This document shows positions 24,530-35,219 of a DNA stretch of 64,000 nucleotides, piece by piece. Source of the stretch: Legionella santicrucis (GTDB lineage Bacteria > Pseudomonadota > Gammaproteobacteria > Legionellales > Legionellaceae); the NCBI RefSeq assembly GCF_001468135.1, contig NZ_LNYU01000081.1, positions 62,001 through 126,000 of the forward strand. Reading direction: 5' to 3'. The notes below the pieces were generated by a model that was given only the letters and a program-made list of their open reading frames with translations, was not told the DNA's origin and searched no databases. How positions within the stretch are numbered: the stretch's first letter is position 1; every line of letters begins with the position of its first letter. A program made the translations under genes and the position numbers.

Positions 24530-25792
24530 TTATCCCGCGGGATTAAAATTACCTTCCTTCTCTATAGAAACTGCTTCTTGCCTATTTTCTTTTGTTTGTT
24601 CTTTGATTTTGATTAAAAAGGGGATAAAAAGCAAAGCAAATACAACAGAAAGTTGGTATAAGCCAATCCACCCAATATTCATTTGAATCGCAGCTGCCAC
24701 TGGACCCGAGATAATGCGAGGTAATGTAGATAATGCCACAAGTAACGAAAATTGGGTTCCGGTATACTGTTTATCTACCAGACGCATAAATAAAGCAACT
24801 AACGCTGTAGAACCCATACCCGCTGCAAAATTATCAAAGAATACTGCTATTGCTAGTAAAACGACATTTTTTCCTGTTATTGCTAAAATAACAAATAAAA
24901 TATTAGTTAATGCTTGCAGCAAACCAAAAAAAAGAAGCGAACGGTATAATGAATAATACACCAGCAAAAATCCAGCACATAATCCACCTAGCAATATAGA
25001 GCCAACACCGAGTATTTTATTGATATATCCAATAGTATCTAAAGAAAAACCAAGCCCTTGAATAAGAAAAGGCATCACGATACCACTAGTAGTTGTTGTA
25101 AAAGCCTCACCTAATTTATAACAAAAAATAAAACATAAAAGAGGAATTACTCCTTGGCGTGATAAAAATTCTTTAATAGGTGCTATAAATGATAATGCAA
25201 AACTACTTTTTTCTTTGACGACTGCACTGGGCTCTTGGCTACCAAAGACTGCAAACATCCCTACAATCATGAGACAACCCATAAAGCGATAAGTAAAAGC
25301 CCAGCCTAATTTCTGTGCCATAACCAAGGCAAAACCACCAGACAATAACAGAGCAATGCGATAACCTAATACTGCTAAAGAAGCACCTAAAGCATGCTCA
25401 TTCATGGGTAAATACTCGGCTCGATGCGCATCAATTGCAATGTCTTGTGTTGCAGAAAAACAAGCTAAGGCTAATGCGAGTAAGGCTATTAACTTAGGGT
25501 GTTGTTCTGGGATAAACCACGCCATCAAGTTAAATCCTAAAAGCAATAAACATTGCATTGCCAAGATCCAACTTCGTCTCTTACCCAGGTTAAATAATGA
25601 GTAACGATCAAGAATTGGTCCCCAAAAAATACGATAAGCATAAGGTAAACTGATTAAACTTAACGTTCCTGTAACAAAAACAGACATCCCGCTGTAAGCA
25701 AACCATGCTTGCAAGGTACTACTGATTAATGCCATAGGCAAGCCAGAAGAAAAACCTAAAATGAAAACAATAAAGAGGCGCTTGTTCATCAT
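24530..25792 (-). CDS. AmpG-like MFS permease (muropeptide transporter family)
   Basis: An inner-membrane major facilitator of about 421 residues and 12 helices. The N-terminus MNKRLFIVFILGFSSGLPMALISSTLQAWF, then LPYAYRIFWGPILDRYS and SATQDIAIDAHRAEYLP are hallmarks of the AmpG/PAT family, which imports anhydro-muropeptides from cell-wall turnover or acetyl-CoA in some members. Several AmpG paralogues occur in Legionella, so the substrate is uncertain. I start at ATG 25792; an upstream GTG at 25801 would overlap the ribosome site (GAGTGATC). It lies downstream of mip but after a strong terminator. Confidence 0.85.
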   Translation of the reverse strand: MMNKRLFIVFILGFSSGLPMALISSTLQAWFAYSGMSVFVTGTLSLISLPYAYRIFWGPILDRYSLFNLGKRRSWILAMQCLLLLGFNLMAWFIPEQHPKLIALLALALACFSATQDIAIDAHRAEYLPMNEHALGASLAVLGYRIALLLSGGFALVMAQKLGWAFTYRFMGCLMIVGMFAVFGSQEPSAVVKEKSSFALSFIAPIKEFLSRQGVIPLLCFIFCYKLGEAFTTTTSGIVMPFLIQGLGFSLDTIGYINKILGVGSILLGGLCAGFLLVYYSLYRSLLFFGLLQALTNILFVILAITGKNVVLLAIAVFFDNFAAGMGSTALVALFMRLVDKQYTGTQFSLLVALSTLPRIISGPVAAAIQMNIGWIGLYQLSVVFALLFIPFLIKIKEQTKENRQEAVSIEKEGNFNPAG

Positions 25793-25834
25793 TAAGATCA
25801 CTCAAAACGGTGAGGATTTACAACTTAAGAAGAG

Positions 25835-25858
25835 CTCGCTCCCAAAAATGGGAGCGAG
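25835..25858 (-). terminator. Terminator of mip
   Basis: A perfect 9-bp GC-rich stem, CTCGCTCCC and GGGAGCGAG, with a 6-nt loop, 30 bp after the mip stop. On the minus strand it is followed by a T-containing tract (CTCTTCTTAAG), not a pure T run. Confidence 0.75.
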
Positions 25859-25888
25859 TATGATGAGAAAGAAAATCTTCTCACGAGA

Positions 25889-26590
25889 TTAGGCTGCTTT
25901 TTTTACAGAAATCAAATGAATTTTGAAAATCAAAGTTTCATTTGGACCTATAGGACCACCTACACTACGTGAACCATAGGCTAAATCTGCAGGAACATAA
26001 ACTTCCCATGTAGAACCAGAAGGCATTAATTGTAATGCTTCTGTCCAACCAGGGATTACTTGTGATACTTGAAATGTAGCTGGCTTGCCTGCTTTTTCAG
26101 TGCTATCAAAGACAGTACCATCAATTAAAGTACCAGTATATTCAACAGTTACAGTATCTGATTTACCTGGTTTTGAACCAGTACCGGCATCAATAATTTT
26201 ATACTGCAAACCACTTGGTAACACCACTATTCCAGGCTTTGACTTATTAGCAGATAAGAAAGCATCACCTTTTGCTTTGTTTTCTTCTGCTTTTTTATTA
26301 AATTCAGCACTACGCTTAGCCATCAGATCTTTTTGAAATTTACTCAGAACGTCTTTCATTTGCTCTTCAGTCAAAATCAATTGAGCGCCAGACATACCAT
26401 CTTGCATTCCTTTAGCTAATGCTTCTGGATTAATGTCAATACCTTGATTTTTGAAATTTTTTCCTAAATCAGCACCAATACTATAAGATAATTTATCTTT
26501 GTCCGTAGTAAGCGATGTAGCATCAGTTGCAGCCATTGCCGTAGACATTGCTAGCCCCATAATGGCCGCAGTGACCAATTTCATCTTCAT
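25889..26590 (-). CDS. mip: Macrophage infectivity potentiator Mip, FKBP-type peptidyl-prolyl isomerase
   Basis: A surface-exposed homodimeric prolyl isomerase needed for efficient early infection of macrophages and amoebae. Signal peptide [21 protein letters not shown]; residues about 20-125 form the N-terminal dimerisation region and the long linker helix ([42 protein letters not shown]); residues about 125-233 form the FKBP domain ([60 protein letters not shown]), including the active-site Asp, Trp and Tyr. Compared with L. pneumophila Mip, as I recall it, there are scattered substitutions (for example SEN to SAN, SS to AA at the end), so this is another species. Good AAGGGGA site. Confidence 0.98.
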   Translation of the reverse strand: MKMKLVTAAIMGLAMSTAMAATDATSLTTDKDKLSYSIGADLGKNFKNQGIDINPEALAKGMQDGMSGAQLILTEEQMKDVLSKFQKDLMAKRSAEFNKKAEENKAKGDAFLSANKSKPGIVVLPSGLQYKIIDAGTGSKPGKSDTVTVEYTGTLIDGTVFDSTEKAGKPATFQVSQVIPGWTEALQLMPSGSTWEVYVPADLAYGSRSVGGPIGPNETLIFKIHLISVKKAA

Positions 26591-26892
26591 AAAGAATCCC
26601 CTTGTAGTCTTCTATTGTGCCTATCATCCTATTTTTTGAATAGTAAATAGGAAATTATAAAAATATCCCTATAATTCTGCCTAAATTCGCATGAAATTAC
26701 TAGACCTTAAATCAGATTAATTGTAATTATATTATAAAGAGTCTCAAATTTAAGTCTAGAATCTGCTTTTTATCTCTATTCTGAAGATATCTGCAACATC
26801 ATAATACCCACGAAGTTCGCTATAATTAAAATAGACAAATAAAGAAGATCGCTCTACACTTTGCACTAATTATAATTAGAGATTTAAACCCC
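26591..26892. other. Divergent regulatory region between mip and sdaA
   Basis: About 300 bp of AT-rich DNA that must hold the promoters of both genes. I see no clear consensus promoter or repeat beyond TATAAT-like text around 26730. Confidence 0.4.
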
Positions 26893-28269
26893 ATGAACAT
26901 CAGTGTATTTGATTTATTTTCGATTGGAATTGGTCCTTCAAGCTCTCATACTGTGGGCCCTATGCTTGCTGCTAATGCCTTCTTGAGATTGCTTGAAGAC
27001 AAACAACTTATGAGCCAATCCCAACGAATTAAAATTGAACTTTATGGTTCCCTTGCTTTAACAGGTAAAGGTCATGGCACTGACAAAGCTATTGTAAATG
27101 GATTAGAAAATAAAACTCCTGAAACAGTAGCTCCGGAATCCATGATACCGCGCATGCATGAAATTCTTAATTCACATACACTTCATTTGGCAGGTAAAAA
27201 AAACATTCCCTTTAATGAAAAAACCGACTTTCTTTTTTTGCAAAAAGAACTGTTACCAAAGCATACTAATGGTATGCGCTTTTCTGCTTTTGATGAACTA
27301 GATAACTTATTAATAGCACAAGTTTATTATTCTATTGGTGGTGGCTTTATTACTACAGAAGAAGAGTTTTCTAAATCTACGGAAGATACAAATCCCCCTC
27401 CATACCCATTTTCAACAGCATCTCAACTCCTACAGCTTTGTCATGAACATAATTTGACTATAGCTGAATTAATGATGGTTAACGAAAAAACTTGGCGTAG
27501 TACTGAAGAGATTCACCAAAGTATTTTAGACATTGCTAAAGTAATGGATGATTGCATTAGCAACGGATGTAAACATGATGGTATCTTACCTGGTGGTTTA
27601 AATTTAAAAAGACGTGCTCCAGATTTATATAATAAGTTGATGAACCAAAAAGGAGTAAAGAGTGTCTTCGAGCAATCAGACATTATGAATTGGTTAAATC
27701 TTTACGCTATGGCAGTTAATGAAGAAAATGCTGCTGGAGGACGTATTGTTACTGCTCCAACGAATGGAGCTGCAGGAATTATTCCTGCTGTACTTAAATA
27801 TTGTCAACAAGCACATGATAAGATGAGCAGTAAAGACATTTATACTTATTTTCTCACCGCAGCTGCTATTGGTATCCTCTATAAAAAAGGGGCTTCTATT
27901 TCTGGTGCCGAGGTAGGCTGCCAAGGCGAAGTTGGTGTCGCCTCTTCTATGGCGGCAGCAGGGCTTACCGCAGTTCTTGGAGGAACTGTAGCCCAAGTTG
28001 AAAATGCAGCTGAAATCGCAATGGAACATCATTTAGGAATGACTTGTGATCCAGTTTTAGGTTTAGTACAAATACCCTGCATTGAACGGAATGCAATGGG
28101 GGCTGTAAAAGCAGTAAATGCAACGCGAATGGCGCTCATAGGGGATGGCCAACACAAAATTTCCTTGGATAAAGTAATTAAAACCATGAAACAAACAGGA
28201 ATGGACATGCAGAGTATTTATAAAGAAACCTCCATGGGAGGTTTGGCTGTTAATTTACCCGAGTGTTGA
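26893..28269 (+). CDS. sdaA: L-serine ammonia-lyase, iron-sulfur type
   Basis: Converts L-serine to pyruvate and ammonia; serine is a main carbon source for Legionella, which lives on amino acids. Single-chain form of 458 residues. The beta domain begins [21 protein letters not shown], and the alpha domain has [34 protein letters not shown] and [21 protein letters not shown]. The three cysteines in those last motifs bind the 4Fe-4S cluster. Full length, monocistronic, convergent with the next gene, with which it overlaps by 15 bp at the 3' ends. Confidence 0.95.
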   Translation: MNISVFDLFSIGIGPSSSHTVGPMLAANAFLRLLEDKQLMSQSQRIKIELYGSLALTGKGHGTDKAIVNGLENKTPETVAPESMIPRMHEILNSHTLHLAGKKNIPFNEKTDFLFLQKELLPKHTNGMRFSAFDELDNLLIAQVYYSIGGGFITTEEEFSKSTEDTNPPPYPFSTASQLLQLCHEHNLTIAELMMVNEKTWRSTEEIHQSILDIAKVMDDCISNGCKHDGILPGGLNLKRRAPDLYNKLMNQKGVKSVFEQSDIMNWLNLYAMAVNEENAAGGRIVTAPTNGAAGIIPAVLKYCQQAHDKMSSKDIYTYFLTAAAIGILYKKGASISGAEVGCQGEVGVASSMAAAGLTAVLGGTVAQVENAAEIAMEHHLGMTCDPVLGLVQIPCIERNAMGAVKAVNATRMALIGDGQHKISLDKVIKTMKQTGMDMQSIYKETSMGGLAVNLPEC

Positions 28270-29289
28270 AAAAGTATAATCATCATGTTTAGAATGTTTT
28301 TCCACTAATGCCACTAGTCCCGACAGTCGATGTTTCTCTACCGCTTCATTAAATGGTTTAATATCCTTTTCAGAATTGAGAGAAGAGGATATTGCGTTTA
28401 TTTTTTCGCCTAACTTTTCCATTTTTTTATTCACTCTCATATTCCTGTGCTGTAGAAGTCCTGTTCGGTCCTCAACAAAAAACAAGTGTTTTTCAATGGA
28501 TTTCCATGCTCGCTCTCCTTTACTATTTACAACTTCAGCACTAAGCTCCGTTGAATCACGTACTTCTTTTTCTAAAGAAGAGACAGCTTGTTTGGTGCGT
28601 AAAAGTCTAACGGGTAATGCGCTTACTACCAGATTAAAATCATACATGTTTTCAAGATCTTCCTTGGTGTAACACATAGCCACGGCATCGCGATAGGTTT
28701 CTAAAGTATATTTTGCTTCGCTTTGTTTTTCTTTCTGCTGATGAGCGCACATATAATCATAAACTGGGCAGTATTTATCTTGATTTGATAACATCGCGAT
28801 ACTATCAGTCGTAAAATAAGCACACCCACGACCAGCATTTTGTAAAATATCTGTAGGTACATAAACGCGGAGATTACATATTTTACTTAAACGACCAAAC
28901 TCCATCTGATTGGTTAATAAATTGGTTAATACTAACGATTGTACAAAGCCCAATGGATCACAGATTAAAACATCCAACGAAGAGAACTCTTTTGCTTTGA
29001 AATTAAACTCTAAAAAGGACCAGTGATTTAAATGAGCACTCCCATCCCATTTTGAAATAGCAATTTGAAACCGTAAATCCTCAGCGCAATTTTCTATCAT
29101 TTGCTCAATGATATAAGCTAACTCATCAAGTTCATCACTACTCATTGCAAACGCATTAAAGCCATCTCCTCCTTTTGCAAAGCGTATGCTTTGTTTCATA
29201 TGTAAAAAAAATGCCATAAGGTCTTCTGAAATAGTACCTGGTTTATCAACCTGAGCTAAAAGCTCTTTAATCTCTGCAATATTTTTCAT
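28255..29289 (-). CDS. Candidate clan-CE cysteine protease/acetyltransferase, probable effector
   Basis: A 344-residue soluble protein, no signal peptide. I read a clan CE (Ulp1/YopJ) active-site order: [10 protein letters not shown] with His89 followed by Trp, [11 protein letters not shown] with Asp111, then [19 protein letters not shown] with Gln150 as oxyanion residue and Cys156 as nucleophile. The spacing (His to Asp 22, Gln to Cys 6) and the Q-x5-C-x-x-F pattern resemble both YopJ acetyltransferases and Ulp1-like deubiquitinases; some Legionella effectors of this clan are ubiquitin or Atg8 proteases. The C-terminal 130 residues are helical and may be a binding domain. The motif reading is mine and the family not certain. 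Monocistronic. Confidence 0.6.
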   Translation of the reverse strand: MKNIAEIKELLAQVDKPGTISEDLMAFFLHMKQSIRFAKGGDGFNAFAMSSDELDELAYIIEQMIENCAEDLRFQIAISKWDGSAHLNHWSFLEFNFKAKEFSSLDVLICDPLGFVQSLVLTNLLTNQMEFGRLSKICNLRVYVPTDILQNAGRGCAYFTTDSIAMLSNQDKYCPVYDYMCAHQQKEKQSEAKYTLETYRDAVAMCYTKEDLENMYDFNLVVSALPVRLLRTKQAVSSLEKEVRDSTELSAEVVNSKGERAWKSIEKHLFFVEDRTGLLQHRNMRVNKKMEKLGEKINAISSSLNSEKDIKPFNEAVEKHRLSGLVALVEKHSKHDDYTFSTLG

Positions 29290-29420
29290 AATAAAAATTA
29301 ATTAGCATATAAATTGGGTTTATTATAAAAAACTAAATAAATTTAATCAAAATAAATACGATTAGATGTATAGAAATCAACTTTGAGTAATTTTGTTGGC
29401 GCGAACAGTGGAATAAATTT

Positions 29421-30809
29421 CTATGTTGGCAGTTGTTTAAAAATCCAAGCATTAGATGAATCTTGAGTAAAAAATAAATCACTCATTGCATAACCTACAA
29501 TCACAGCCAAAGTATTATCAAAATAAACGAGAGGGACTCTCTCTCTTAACCAGGGAGGTATCCCCCATTCCTGAAAGAGTTTTTTTAAACGTTTAGTCTG
29601 GCCGTGCCAAAAAAAATCTTCTCCCCCCTGCCTAAATCGAATAAATATTGCCGCATTTTGCGGAATGATTAAACCTTGACTAGCCTTTTGGGCCATTAAT
29701 TTAATTTCCGAATGACCTAAATTTAATGGCAACGGAAACTCAGTCCATTCAACACAAGAGGGTAAACCACACCTACTTTTCTTATCCAAATAAAGATGAT
29801 TTTGATAACGGCGAACCGAAATATTTCCCCAACTTACTACGGGAACAGCATCTTGACTGGAAAAAACTACTTCATGAATCAAACGATGAAATGTAATCGT
29901 TGAAGGTAATTGAATTTGATTTTTTTTTAACCATACCCTTAGAATATTCGCTATTCGATCGAAATTTAAACTCTTAAGTGACTCAATAGTTAGCGCTTTA
30001 CCTGTTAAGGTATTTTGACTCTTATCTCGCTCATTACTATTAGACTCTATTCCAATGCCTATTGAGAGACCGTATTCAGAAAAAGGTCTATTTTTTATTT
30101 CTTGCAAAGATAGATCACTTATTGCCAACGCATCTAAATTTCTTTTGGCTTGCTGACAATGACTTGCTGTTCGTGCGATATTTCCCACTACTCTAGGCCA
30201 TTTATTCTTCAACAACGGTATAATTTCTTGACGCAAATAATTACGAGAATAAGTAATGTCACAATTACTTTCATCCTCAACCCAATTTAATTGATGCAAC
30301 AATGCGTAATGCTCTAATTGCTCACGATAATAGTGTAAAAAAGGTCTCACAAGCTGTCCAAATCCAAATTGGGTAAACTCAGACATAGCTGCCAAACCAT
30401 CAACGCCCGCTCCTCTAAATAATTGCAAAAGAAAGGTCTCAGCTTGATCATCCAAATGATGACCTAAAATCAAGCAGTCTTGTTCTTTGACTAAAGAGGA
30501 AAAAACGGCGTACCGTGCAATTCGAGCACCTTCTTCAATATTAGCTGAGCGATCGAATTGTACGGATTGAGTCCTAAAAAAAACACCCAATTTCTGGCAA
30601 AACTGTTCGCAGTGCTCTTGCCAAAAATGAGCATTTGCATTGATACCATGATTTACATGTACTGCAACTAACTTTTTTAATAAGAGCGGCTGGGCAGCAA
30701 GGGCATGCAAAAGCACAGTCGAATCGAGCCCCCCGCTAAACCCTACAATTAATTGATTAAACTGGCTGAGGCGCAAAATCCATTCTGAGCTTAATAATGC
30801 TTTAATCAC
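29421..30809 (-). CDS. tilS: tRNA(Ile)-lysidine synthase
   Basis: Adds lysine to C34 of tRNA-Ile(CAU), changing its codon from AUG to AUA; essential. The N-terminal PP-loop [18 protein letters not shown] binds [29 protein letters not shown] and [21 protein letters not shown] are the core motifs. The C-terminal tRNA-recognition domains follow to residue 462. It overlaps the upstream accA by 8 bp, so the two are cotranscribed and translationally coupled. Confidence 0.95.
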   Translation of the reverse strand: MIKALLSSEWILRLSQFNQLIVGFSGGLDSTVLLHALAAQPLLLKKLVAVHVNHGINANAHFWQEHCEQFCQKLGVFFRTQSVQFDRSANIEEGARIARYAVFSSLVKEQDCLILGHHLDDQAETFLLQLFRGAGVDGLAAMSEFTQFGFGQLVRPFLHYYREQLEHYALLHQLNWVEDESNCDITYSRNYLRQEIIPLLKNKWPRVVGNIARTASHCQQAKRNLDALAISDLSLQEIKNRPFSEYGLSIGIGIESNSNERDKSQNTLTGKALTIESLKSLNFDRIANILRVWLKKNQIQLPSTITFHRLIHEVVFSSQDAVPVVSWGNISVRRYQNHLYLDKKSRCGLPSCVEWTEFPLPLNLGHSEIKLMAQKASQGLIIPQNAAIFIRFRQGGEDFFWHGQTKRLKKLFQEWGIPPWLRERVPLVYFDNTLAVIVGYAMSDLFFTQDSSNAWIFKQLPT

Positions 30810-31755
30810 ATGCCCCCATAGTCATAAATTTTTGATATCTACTTTCAACTAGTTGATCTAAAGGCATTTTTCTTAAGGTATGTAACTCATTAACCAAAAT
30901 ATTTTTCAACCGAGTAGCCATTTCATCAACATTGCGATGAGCACCCCCTAATGGTTCAGGCACTACTATATCAATTAACTTATTTTCTAAAATTTTATCT
31001 GCAGTAATTCTCATTGCACGGGCAGCTTCACTGGCTTTAGATGCATCTTTCCATAGAATCGAAGCGCAACCCTCAGGCGAAATTACTGAATAGATTCCAA
31101 ATTGCAGCATTAATATCCGATCACCAACACCAATTGCTAATGCACCTCCAGAACCAGCCTCTCCAGTTACCACGCAGATAATGGGTGTTTTAAGTCGTGA
31201 CATTACAAAAAGATTACGAGCGATTGCTTCAGACTGATTTCGCTCTTCAGCACCTATTCCAGGATAGGCACCAGCTGTATCAATAAAAGTAAAAATAGGC
31301 AATTTAAATTTCTCAGCCATATTCATCAAGCGCAAAGCTTTTCGATATTCTTCTGGGCGGGCCATTCCAAAATTACGATATACTTTTTCTTTGGTGCGTT
31401 TCCCTTTTTGATGGCCAAGCACCATTACTGGCTCACCATTTAAACGTGCTAAGCCTCCAATAATTGCTGGAGCTGAAGAGCAGCTTCTATCACCATGTAA
31501 CTCTTGAAAATCAGTAAAAATACGTTCGATATAATCGGTAGTCTGTGGCCTAAGTGGATGTCTTGCCATTTGAGCAACTTGCCATGGTTCTAAATTAGAG
31601 AAAACTTGCGCAGTTAGCTCAGAGCATTTTGTTTGAAGTCGAACTATTTCATCACTTAAATTTACTTCGTTATCATTACCAACCATTCGAAGTGCTTCAA
31701 TTTTCTGATTTAACTCTTCAATGGGTTGCTCAAAATCCAAAAATTGTCGGCTCAT
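30802..31755 (-). CDS. accA: Acetyl-CoA carboxylase carboxyltransferase subunit alpha
   Basis: Part of the AccA2D2 carboxyltransferase that transfers carboxyl from biotin to acetyl-CoA to make malonyl-CoA for fatty acid synthesis. It shows [18 protein letters not shown] at the N-terminus, [31 protein letters not shown] (CoA/biotin contact), [26 protein letters not shown] and [21 protein letters not shown], all as in E. coli AccA. Length 317 is normal. First gene of the accA-tilS pair. Confidence 0.97.
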   Translation of the reverse strand: MSRQFLDFEQPIEELNQKIEALRMVGNDNEVNLSDEIVRLQTKCSELTAQVFSNLEPWQVAQMARHPLRPQTTDYIERIFTDFQELHGDRSCSSAPAIIGGLARLNGEPVMVLGHQKGKRTKEKVYRNFGMARPEEYRKALRLMNMAEKFKLPIFTFIDTAGAYPGIGAEERNQSEAIARNLFVMSRLKTPIICVVTGEAGSGGALAIGVGDRILMLQFGIYSVISPEGCASILWKDASKASEAARAMRITADKILENKLIDIVVPEPLGGAHRNVDEMATRLKNILVNELHTLRKMPLDQLVESRYQKFMTMGACD

Positions 31756-31832
31756 TCAATACCTTTTGGTGAATTAAATATCATGGTATATGATAACCCT
31801 AACCGTTAATTGATGCCAGATTTTAACAAAAT

Positions 31833-32570
31833 ATGATCATCACAGAATTTAATCCTTTAAACACAGAAAATTGTATTTTAAATGAAGCTCGTATTGATCT
31901 TTGGCAATTTTCATTAGCAAATGAATTAAAAAATACATATCAACTGCTCAACTCCGAGGAGCAAGCCCGTGCTGATCGATTTTACTTCAGCAGGCACAAA
32001 CGACGTTTCTCTACAGCTCGAGCAGTAATGAGAATCATTTTAGCGCGATACATAAATGTTTATCCAGAACACATTGAGTTTACTTATAATGCACATGGAA
32101 AACCAGAGGTTATCAATTCAGCAAAGCTGCAATTTAATCTTAGTCATAGTGGAGATCTGGCTCTTTTAGCTGTAGGAAAAGGCTTTCCCATGGGAGTGGA
32201 CATAGAAAAATACTCTGCTCGACCTTATAAGGGTATAGCAAAAAGTTTATTTTCCGAACAAGAGTATGAGGAGTTCATTAAAGTGCCTCAAGCTTTAAAA
32301 CCTGCTGTTTTTTTTCATGTTTGGTCACAAAAAGAGGCTTTCATTAAAGCATGTGGATTAGGGCTTTCATACCCCACAAAGGAGTTTAGTGTCCCTACTT
32401 CAATGCCTACAAAACAATTAGTCGATGACCCATTGCATCATGTAACTTGGCAATTACGCTCTTTTATGCCTGAAATAGCATGCAGTGGCGCCTTATGCCA
32501 CCATCCTACAGTACGGGAAATCAGACATGGATTTATTCAGTTGCAACAAAATGATTCCTTGATATTTTAG
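31833..32570 (+). CDS. 4'-phosphopantetheinyl transferase, Sfp type
   Basis: Transfers phosphopantetheine from CoA to a carrier protein serine. Sfp-type signature: HKRRFSTARAVMRIILARY, YNAHGKPEV, FNLSHSGDLALLAVG, MGVDIEKYSA and WSQKEAFIKACGLGLS, containing the metal-binding Asp and Glu and the base Lys. The 245-residue pseudo-dimer form usually serves polyketide or nonribosomal peptide synthases, but may also serve the fatty-acid ACP. It runs divergently from accA and just before birA. Confidence 0.9.
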   Translation: MIITEFNPLNTENCILNEARIDLWQFSLANELKNTYQLLNSEEQARADRFYFSRHKRRFSTARAVMRIILARYINVYPEHIEFTYNAHGKPEVINSAKLQFNLSHSGDLALLAVGKGFPMGVDIEKYSARPYKGIAKSLFSEQEYEEFIKVPQALKPAVFFHVWSQKEAFIKACGLGLSYPTKEFSVPTSMPTKQLVDDPLHHVTWQLRSFMPEIACSGALCHHPTVREIRHGFIQLQQNDSLIF

Positions 32571-32582
32571 GTATAGAATCTT

Positions 32583-33575
32583 ATGCATTTTACTTCATCA
32601 CAACTTACTTTATTACAGTTACTTGGAGATGGTTCCTGTCATAGCGGCTCGGAGTTAGGAACTGTTTTGGGTATTACCCGATCAGCCATATGGAAACAAA
32701 TAAATCAGTTAATCGAATCAGGGATCCCTATAAAACGACTTCCCAATCAAGGTTATCAACTGCTTAATCCATTAATTCTTTTAGACAAAGAACAAATTAA
32801 CGAGTATTTTTTATTAGAAAAATTAGTAACTCCATTTAATTTGCATCTATTTACATCTATTGATTCGACAAATCGTTATTTGAAAGAGTTACCTATCTCA
32901 AATACGGTGGACATTTGTTGTGCCGAAATTCAAACTCATGGTAGAGGCCGATTTGGTAGGCAATGGCATTCTCCTTTTGGAGAAAATATTTACTGTTCCA
33001 GTCGTTGGAATCTAAACTACGATCTCACGAAACTTTCCGGACTAAGCCTAGTAACAAGTCTGGCTGTTTTAGCCACTTTAAATGAACTCAAATTATCCAC
33101 TAATATCAAAATTAAATGGCCGAATGATATTTTATGGAATGATAAAAAATTATGTGGCAGCTTGATTGAAATCATTACAGAATCCAACAGTACTATTCAA
33201 GTCATCATTGGTATTGGCTTGAATGTTAATACAGATACACAAAAACACCCTCTTCCTGACAGACCTTGGTGTTCTTTATATGAAATCGCCCAGCAACATT
33301 TTGATCGCAATTTCTTAATTGCAAAGCTTATTACTCATTTAGAGCGCTATTTAATTCAATTCTTTCATAATGATTTGAGTAGTTTTATACATGAATGGAA
33401 CAAATCAGATTATTTGTTTGGAAAAACCATTCAAGTGACACAGTCCTTAAATACACTCACCGGCATCGCTTGTGGCATTAATCAACTAGGTCAATTAATA
33501 TTGCAAGATGAATCCGGTCAAAAACATTTCCTCTCATCGGGAGATACATCGCTGCATAAACAATACTCTCCGTAA
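32583..33575 (+). CDS. birA: Biotin-[acetyl-CoA carboxylase] ligase and biotin repressor
   Basis: Attaches biotin to AccB and represses biotin synthesis genes. The N-terminal winged helix (residues 1-65) shows GSELGTVLGITRSAIWKQINQLIESGIPI; the catalytic domain has SIDSTNRYL, THGRGRFGRQWHSP (biotinyl-AMP loop) and IKWPNDILWNDKKLCGSLIE; the C-terminal SH3-like cap ends the protein at 330 residues. The HTH is intact, so it is a bifunctional BirA. It begins 12 bp after the transferase gene, one operon linking two cofactor-attachment enzymes next to accA. Confidence 0.95.
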   Translation: MHFTSSQLTLLQLLGDGSCHSGSELGTVLGITRSAIWKQINQLIESGIPIKRLPNQGYQLLNPLILLDKEQINEYFLLEKLVTPFNLHLFTSIDSTNRYLKELPISNTVDICCAEIQTHGRGRFGRQWHSPFGENIYCSSRWNLNYDLTKLSGLSLVTSLAVLATLNELKLSTNIKIKWPNDILWNDKKLCGSLIEIITESNSTIQVIIGIGLNVNTDTQKHPLPDRPWCSLYEIAQQHFDRNFLIAKLITHLERYLIQFFHNDLSSFIHEWNKSDYLFGKTIQVTQSLNTLTGIACGINQLGQLILQDESGQKHFLSSGDTSLHKQYSP

Positions 33576-33797
33576 ATATTCTGGTATAAATTGTACTTAG
33601 GGAGTTTATCGATTTCATGAATTCCATTTTCCAAAAGACTCTTACTGTTTGATAAGTTATTGAACGCTTTTAAAAGAATAATGACTATCGAACATAAACA
33701 AATTTATGCATCAATGCAGGATAGAAGGTACCAAAATTAAGGTTTGTCCCAAGTCTATTTATGAACTCGGGACCGGATGAGCTGCGAGGAAATCGAT

Positions 33798-33992
33798 TTA
33801 TACTGTTTCTTCAGATTCATCTGATTGCTTTTCTTGTTGTATACGCAAATAAATTTCTTCACGGTGAACAGACACATCTTTTGGTGCATTGATACCTAAG
33901 CGAACTTGATTACCTTTTACGCCGAGCACAGTGATATTTACATCATCCCCGATAATTAAGGTTTCACCTATACGCCGAGTCAAAATTAACAT
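33798..33992 (-). CDS. csrA: Carbon storage regulator CsrA
   Basis: A small dimeric RNA-binding regulator of 64 residues that in Legionella controls the switch from replication to transmission. [39 protein letters not shown] is the core; Arg44-type binding residues are in [13 protein letters not shown]. Start at ATG 33992 has AGGGAGA 6 bp ahead; an in-frame start 18 bp upstream is not preceded by one. The C-terminus is longer and acidic (SDESEETV), as in the main CsrA. Legionella has several CsrA paralogues; the context near birA and mip suggests the chromosomal one. Confidence 0.95.
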   Translation of the reverse strand: MLILTRRIGETLIIGDDVNITVLGVKGNQVRLGINAPKDVSVHREEIYLRIQQEKQSDESEETV

Positions 33993-34190
33993 AGAAAATC
34001 TCCCTAACAAAGCAGCTACCTATCCCTCCACAGAACTTCCATGGTATTCTTGATAGCTACGAAACTACTAAGAAACAAAGCAATACTTGTCGTACGAATT
34101 TAATTTTACACTGTGATTCTTAACAGAGTATTAAGAAACCTTTTTAAATCTTTATTTTTTTGTTCTAATTTGAAATTTATTCAAATACAT

Positions 34191-35219
34191 TCATGAAGAA
34201 ACAGAAGAATACATAGGCAATCTTTTTTCAATTAAAGAATAAAGAAGAAGCATAAAGCCTAATTGTAATACTATTAAACTAAAATGAGCAATGTGCATTT
34301 GTATGCATAAAACCAGAATTAAAAAAGAAACATTTATTAACAATTGGCCTAATAAAATTGTTGAAACTTTGACACCTGATTGTCTTAATCTTTGATAAGC
34401 ATGCGTTCGATGAGGAAGAGACCAATTTTCCTTATGAAGTATTCTCCGTATCAAAGTAACACTCGCATCAAAAAGAAACAATCCATTTAGCATAAACCAA
34501 TATAAAATAGATATATGGAACTTTTGTTGTGCAATTAGTGCGATACAAAAAGTAATCAATCCTAAAGTGGCACTTCCAATATCACCCATAAATAAACGTG
34601 CAGGTGGAAAATTGAAAAATAAAAACCCAATAAGACTCAAGATGAGAATAAAACAGAAATCTTGATAAAATGAGGCATCACCCATCCCAAAAAAAACTGC
34701 ATAGGCACTTAATAAAAAAATGGCTTGTGCTGCACAAAAACCATCAATTCCATCCATAAAATTAAAATGATTAATGGCCCAAATAACTGCAAAAAAGATA
34801 AAGGGAATAATGAAAAAAGAATAATCAACCATAATCCCCAAGTCTAATTGTACAGGCCTCATAAAAATGGCAACTAATAAAGCAATACCACATTGAGTAA
34901 AAAATCTTATCTTTACTGATAAATGGTAAAGATCATCCAAAAAGCTTACTGTAGCAAGAAAAAAGATACAGAGCAGAAAAATGAATTGTTCCTCAAAAAC
35001 AGTCTGCGTTATGTAACTAAGAATAGGCAACGAAATTAATGTTAACCCAATAAAAATGAGTCCCCCTCCTCTGACTGTAGGCACGGAATGCATGGAACGG
35101 TTATTTGGTTTGTCCATAAGAAGCGTATCTTGTGCAACAATACAATATAACTTGGTCAATGCTATTGAAAATACTAAAAAAACGAAACTAAGAGTTAAAT
35201 TCACTTTGATACCATGCAA
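34191..35219 (-). CDS. MraY/WecA-family undecaprenyl-phosphate glycosyl-1-phosphate transferase
   Basis: An inner-membrane enzyme of 342 residues with about 10 helices that transfers a sugar-1-phosphate to undecaprenyl phosphate to start polysaccharide or lipopolysaccharide O-chain synthesis. It carries HSVPTVRGGGLIFIG, DDLYHLSVK (catalytic Asp pair), NHFNFMDGIDGFCA (Mg and nucleotide site) and FMGDIGSATLG. The HTH-like His-rich loop near the end reads PHRTHAYQRLRQSG. Peptidoglycan MraY is excluded by length and the WecA-type motifs. It overlaps the epimerase gene upstream by 32 bp. Together they are likely part of LPS synthesis. Confidence 0.88.
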   Translation of the reverse strand: MHGIKVNLTLSFVFLVFSIALTKLYCIVAQDTLLMDKPNNRSMHSVPTVRGGGLIFIGLTLISLPILSYITQTVFEEQFIFLLCIFFLATVSFLDDLYHLSVKIRFFTQCGIALLVAIFMRPVQLDLGIMVDYSFFIIPFIFFAVIWAINHFNFMDGIDGFCAAQAIFLLSAYAVFFGMGDASFYQDFCFILILSLIGFLFFNFPPARLFMGDIGSATLGLITFCIALIAQQKFHISILYWFMLNGLFLFDASVTLIRRILHKENWSLPHRTHAYQRLRQSGVKVSTILLGQLLINVSFLILVLCIQMHIAHFSLIVLQLGFMLLLYSLIEKRLPMYSSVSS

